Origin: Magicicada septendecula
Lineage: Eukaryota; Arthropoda; Insecta; Hemiptera; Cicadidae
Assembly (NCBI GenBank): GCA_034769895.1
Contig: CM068374.1
Location: 355,308,302 to 355,372,301, forward strand
Reading direction: 5' to 3'
DNA: 64,000 nt
The notes beneath the pieces are model-generated. The model made no database searches. It had not been told where the DNA came from and saw only the letters and a program-made list of their open reading frames with translations. Positions within the stretch are counted from its first letter, which is position 1. Every line of letters starts with the position of its first letter. Made by a program: the position numbers and the translations under genes. This document shows positions 60,460 through 64,000 of the stretch, in pieces.

Positions 60460-60463
60460 GTTC

Positions 60464-62345
60464 CTTATGGTCCCCTCTGGTTGCTGTAGTGTAGAGTGAT
60501 AAGTTGCTCTACACTTGCTGCTGTTGTCCTAGTAGACACCTCTATTGTTCTGTATAGCGTTCCTCTGCCTGATGTAACCTTGTTGCTTGTCTTGAGTGAT
60601 GAACGTTTGTGGGTGTAGACATCGTAGAGTATGTTCTATATATTAGTAACCAAACCAAGAGTTACTGTTTGGTACTTAGATGAACATATTGTCCATCCAA
60701 CTTTACAGTTCAATTAACAAAATTTAAAAATCGCGTCGATACTGGGCATAGCGTCCCGCCGCTTCTGATGACTGATTGAGAGTAATTTCGCGTTGTTAAC
60801 GGACATAGCGTCCCGCCGCTACTGATGACTGATTGAGAATAATTTGGCTTCATTCGTGCCCTTATTTATATTCAAGCATCTTACCGCAAATGTTGGGACA
60901 GAATTCAGCATGTCAGGAATTGCTTGGTGGCGTCACTTCCCCCACTATCGTCCAATTTCATACTTTCACACATTTCTGCCAATTGCAATGACTAATGTGG
61001 ATTACAAGGTGCTCTAACGGTGTCTGATTTAATTACACATGTTCAATGTAATTACCATCGTAATCGCATAATTCGTGTAATTACTACACTTTTAAAATCA
61101 CACTGCACGTCCTATTCATGCTGTTTTCACACTGTACATTGTAAGTAAACGGAGTACCGGTCTTATTTTTGTTTACGTTTATTTATTTAAAATTTGTTGG
61201 TAACTGTTTTTAATTTAATTGTTTAATTAAATCAATTAATGCTGAATTAATTCCATTAATTAATTCGGTTAATGTCTTTTGTCGTGGTTAAAAAAATATT
61301 TAAAATGTTTATTATTGTTCGATTATATTTCTTCGAAGTTTGCTTATGGTGTGACGTTTCTTCAGTTGACTAGGCGAATCTGTGAAGTCGATCTCTCACT
61401 GAAAGTACATTTAGTTTTTTATTAAATAACTACTTACTTGAAGTGAGTCTGGCTGACCGCGCAGTGTTGAGGTGACAATCTAATTTTAGATTTAATCACC
61501 ATAAATTCAAATTGCCGCTGTCTGTATTGCCATCCGTTGAGAGGTGTCCACCTATTCTGTAATAACCTAGTCTACTGAAATAAACCGTCTGGCTCTATTT
61601 TGTTGTATAAAATTGTAATTTATTTTACGTTAACATCAATTAAATTGTTTTAAATCTCATAAACTGTTCTAGGTTTAAATTTGTTTTACAATGGAATTTA
61701 CTTTTATGAAAAGGTTGTCTCAGGGTTGGTAGTTCTGATCTACAATCATCAGACTGGATAAACTTATTTATTGGTTAACTATTTAGTTAAAATGTAGGTT
61801 CTTTTAGCCTGCAGAATACAAATAAAATAACTAGAAAACTTATTCTACCTTTATTAGGTAGTCGGGAAGTGATTACAAATCAGTTACAGCTTAGTGCATA
61901 ATAGTAAATAGTATAACCATGCCTGGTTCCGGCATTATAGGTTAACTTGTTTTATTGTCAAGCGACAATGAACGTTAAATGAATTAAGAACTCTTTACAA
62001 TACATAAAATGTGAACACAATAAAATAATAAATCAATTCAGTGTTCCTTGAAGAATCATCTGAACAGTTATACTGGATTCCTTCAAATAGGTAACTGTTT
62101 AATTATTAGTATATTATGTCGCTTGATACGACCTTCCTTTATTAATAATATAAGGAAATATTTCAATAGTAGTAGACTCTTCCTTAACTCTAAACATAAA
62201 TTATATTTTCATTGGTTAACTGTTGTTAATTAAATACGTCAGCTGACAATTCTCAAATTCCTTATTAACTATTGTTAGTTTAATATTGGTTGAACGATTA
62301 ATGACGTCATTGTTATGTTATTAATTGTAACACTCTCAGTGTTTA
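60464..62345 (-). other. Unassigned flank with promoter-like sequence
   Basis: The minus strand has TATAAATA at 60863-60870, then two near-identical ~57-bp segments (60746-60802 and 60803-60856), each holding TCAGT initiator-like motifs and GCGGCGGGACGCTATG. The decayed frame starting near 60621 follows. It could be the promoter and 5' LTR of an older element, or the start of a host gene. No paired LTR was found. The remaining AT-rich sequence to 62345 has no recognisable gene. Confidence 0.35.
60746..60856 (-). repeat. Tandem duplication of an initiator-like segment
   Basis: Two copies of CATAGCGTCCCGCCGC followed by TGATGACTGATTGAGA (plus strand), differing at a few bases. Confidence 0.85.
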
Positions 62346-63463
62346 TCTATATCTATAAAAATGAATGTTTGTTTCTTTCTTTGTCCCGTATGCGTTCCTA
62401 TACCATTCATCCGATTGCGATGAAACTTCGGTGAGTTGTTGTGCGCACGCCCGCGAAGGTTTATGAATTTTTTTCGATGGGGTCCTTTGGGGGGTTCTTG
62501 GGGTCTTCCACATCTCCTCCTAAACCACTGGACCGATTTCAACCAAACTTGTCACAAATATTTTATGCAACGGGAGAACCAACATAGGGTAGGTGTTTTT
62601 TCGATGGAGTCCTTTGGGGGGTCCTTTGGGGTCTTCCACATCTCCTCCTAAACCACTGGACCGACTTCAACCAAACTTGGCACAAATATTTTACGCAACG
62701 GGAGAACCAACATAGGATAGGTGTTTTTTTCAACGGGGTCCATTGGGGGGTCCTTTGGGGTCTTCCACATCTCCTCCTAAACCACTGGACCGATTTCAAC
62801 CAAACTTGGCACTAATATTTTACGCAACGGGAGAACCAACATAGGATAGGTGTTTTTTTCGACGGGGTCCATTGGGGGGTCCTTTGGGGTCTTCCACATC
62901 TCCTCCTAAACCACTGGACCGATTTCAACCAAACTTGGCACAAATATTTTACGCAACGGGAGAACCAACATAGGATATGTTTTTTCGATATGATACTTCA
63001 GGGGTCCTTTTGGGGGTCCTTTGGGGTCTTCCACATCTCCTCCTAAACCACTTGACCGATTTCAACCAAACTTGGCACAAAATATTTTACGCAAAGGGAG
63101 AACCAACATAGGATAGATGTTTTTTCGATGGGGTTCTTTTGGGGGTTCTTTGGGGTCTTCCACATCTCCTCCTAAACCACTGGACCGATTTCAACCAAAC
63201 TTGGCACAAATATTTTACGCAACGGGAGAACCAACATAGGACAGGTGTTTTTTTTCGATACGATCCTCTGGGGGGTCCTTTGGAGTCTTAAAAAACTAAC
63301 TTATTAGATCTGGTTACTATGGCAACCCAATGGAATAGATTCTGTTCTAAATATATTATCGCATTAAATTGAAGACCACGCGAACGAAGTCTTTATATAT
63401 TATATATATACAAACACTTTCTTTCTTTGAGTGGCATTGCAACGCATGCCGGGTACTCGCTAG
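62346..63463 (+). mobile_element. Non-autonomous Helitron
   Basis: The 5' end is TCTATATCTATAAAAATGAA after an A. The 3' end has a hairpin GGCAT...ATGCC (63433-63450) followed by GGGTACTCGCTAG and then a T. TC start, CTRR end, a short 3' hairpin about 10 bases from the end, A/T insertion and no TSD are the Helitron hallmarks. The 5' text (AATGAATGTTTG..., CATTCATCCGATTGCGATGA) is of a kind common in arthropod Helitrons. It has no Rep/helicase, and six ~129-bp repeats fill the middle. Confidence 0.8.
62503..63290 (+). repeat. ~129-bp tandem repeat, six units (in the Helitron)
   Basis: GTCTTCCACATCTCCTCC occurs at 62503, 62631, 62760, 62889, 63026 and 63155, and a broken start at 63285. Spacing is 128, 129, 129, 137 and 129 bases. 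Each unit includes CCACTGGACCGA (TTGACCGA in the fifth), AACCAAACTTG and GGGAGAACCAACATAGG. Open frames on both strands here are repeat artefacts. Confidence 0.95.
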
Positions 63464-64000
63464 TATTGAATAAACTATTATCGTCTTCAGAACTCTTATT
63501 TACTAATTACATAAAATGAATTTGAGGATTCTCTCTATAATCAATTGCTGAATGAAATTAATAGGGTGGAATGCCCTTTATACTTTAGTGTGTACACATA
63601 GTATTAGTGTTGTTCGATAAAATATATCGTCATTTCTCAACTTCCTTACTTAATGTAAAAAATCACTTTACTCCCTGTATATCGCGTAATTGCTATGGAT
63701 TATACACTTAGCAATTCATGTCGCACTGTTTATTCTTCATTAACCTTCAATTGTAACGTTATTATGATTTCGCACAAATGAGGTTAGGTTTGCATTGTTT
63801 ACATCGATAACACACACAAGCTAGGTTAAACAGCTGTTTTCTGGCGATGCGGAGCTGCCGTCTGAACTCTTCAATGGTTATTCAAAAAGTGCCTCGAGAT
63901 GGCGTATGTTTCTGCCGTTCCCGTCTGCAATCCTTGTAAAATTTGTCGAATTCTCTTGTTTGATTGGCCGACAATCTTTACTTTAGCGCACACACCCCCT
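63464..64000. other. Unassigned right end
   Basis: AT-rich up to about 63820, then GC-richer. The last 200 bases on the minus strand contain a CCAAT motif, a CAGCTG and TATCGATG, features seen in insect promoters. No coding exon was recognised. Confidence 0.3.

Noticed and set aside
62436..62799. Open frames across the Helitron repeats on both strands
   Set aside because: They repeat with the 129-bp unit, which happens to be divisible by three; no similarity to Rep/helicase and equal openness on both strands.
1..64000. tRNA, rRNA or snRNA genes
   Set aside because: None could be supported by eye; the tRNA-like 18-mer at 59461 is a primer-binding site, not a tRNA gene.
26646..64000. Search for UMPS phosphoribosyltransferase-domain exons on the minus strand
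   Set aside because: No sequence encoding the expected GVPYTA, RRKE or DLR-type motifs was recognised; the exons are probably beyond the window.

Overview
This 64 kb window is AT-rich, intron-dominated animal DNA, most likely from an arthropod with a large, repeat-loaded genome (probably an insect). The evidence is spliced exons with GT/AG borders, several LTR-retrotransposon families, a pogo-like and a mariner-like DNA transposon, a Helitron, and arthropod-style microsatellites. There is no bacterial-type gene organisation. I recognise one host gene, UMPS (uridine monophosphate synthase), on the minus strand. Two consecutive internal exons (528-813 and 26534-26645) match in splice phase and in protein order. 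The intron between them is 25,720 bp. The exons for the rest of the enzyme were not found and probably lie outside the window on both sides.

Almost everything else is transposable elements, and the nesting can be read base by base from 4-bp target-site duplications (TSDs). In the UMPS intron, minus-strand element B (1655-21667, TSD CACT) is interrupted twice. Plus-strand element A (2005-10037, TSD AAAT) sits in its 3' LTR, and minus-strand element C (14436-18578, TSD ATTC) sits in its interior. The uninterrupted right-hand LTR of B preserves the empty site of A. A pogo-like MITE (23178-23824) and a probable solo LTR (24115-24665) follow. Upstream of the second exon, an unrelated young element F forms an LTR-internal-LTR-internal-LTR tandem array (29714-42586). 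Next comes minus-strand element E (43346-60459, TSD GTTC), broken by a mariner-like element (48001-48930) and by plus-strand element D (49337-58629, TSD CTAT). The 3' LTR of D is itself split by a 2.6 kb solo LTR, G (55650-58258, TSD GTTT). The right end holds promoter-like sequence and a Helitron with six ~129-bp tandem repeats (62346-63463).

A, B, C, D and E are relatives. All have LTRs beginning TGTA(A/G)C and make 4-bp TSDs. The four with a recognisable coding part (A, B, D, E) have one gag-like frame with a coiled-coil N-terminus and a C-terminus ending DDGG-stop; none has a recognisable protease, reverse transcriptase or integrase. Their most striking property is a conserved ~350-bp, GC-richer non-coding domain directly upstream of the polypurine tract. 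It ends in a ~40-nt hairpin whose base pairs co-vary between elements, and it carries stretches complementary to the LTR. This looks like a cis-acting RNA module (packaging, export, circularisation or priming) in a non-autonomous retrotransposon lineage, and it is the best candidate here for an undescribed system.
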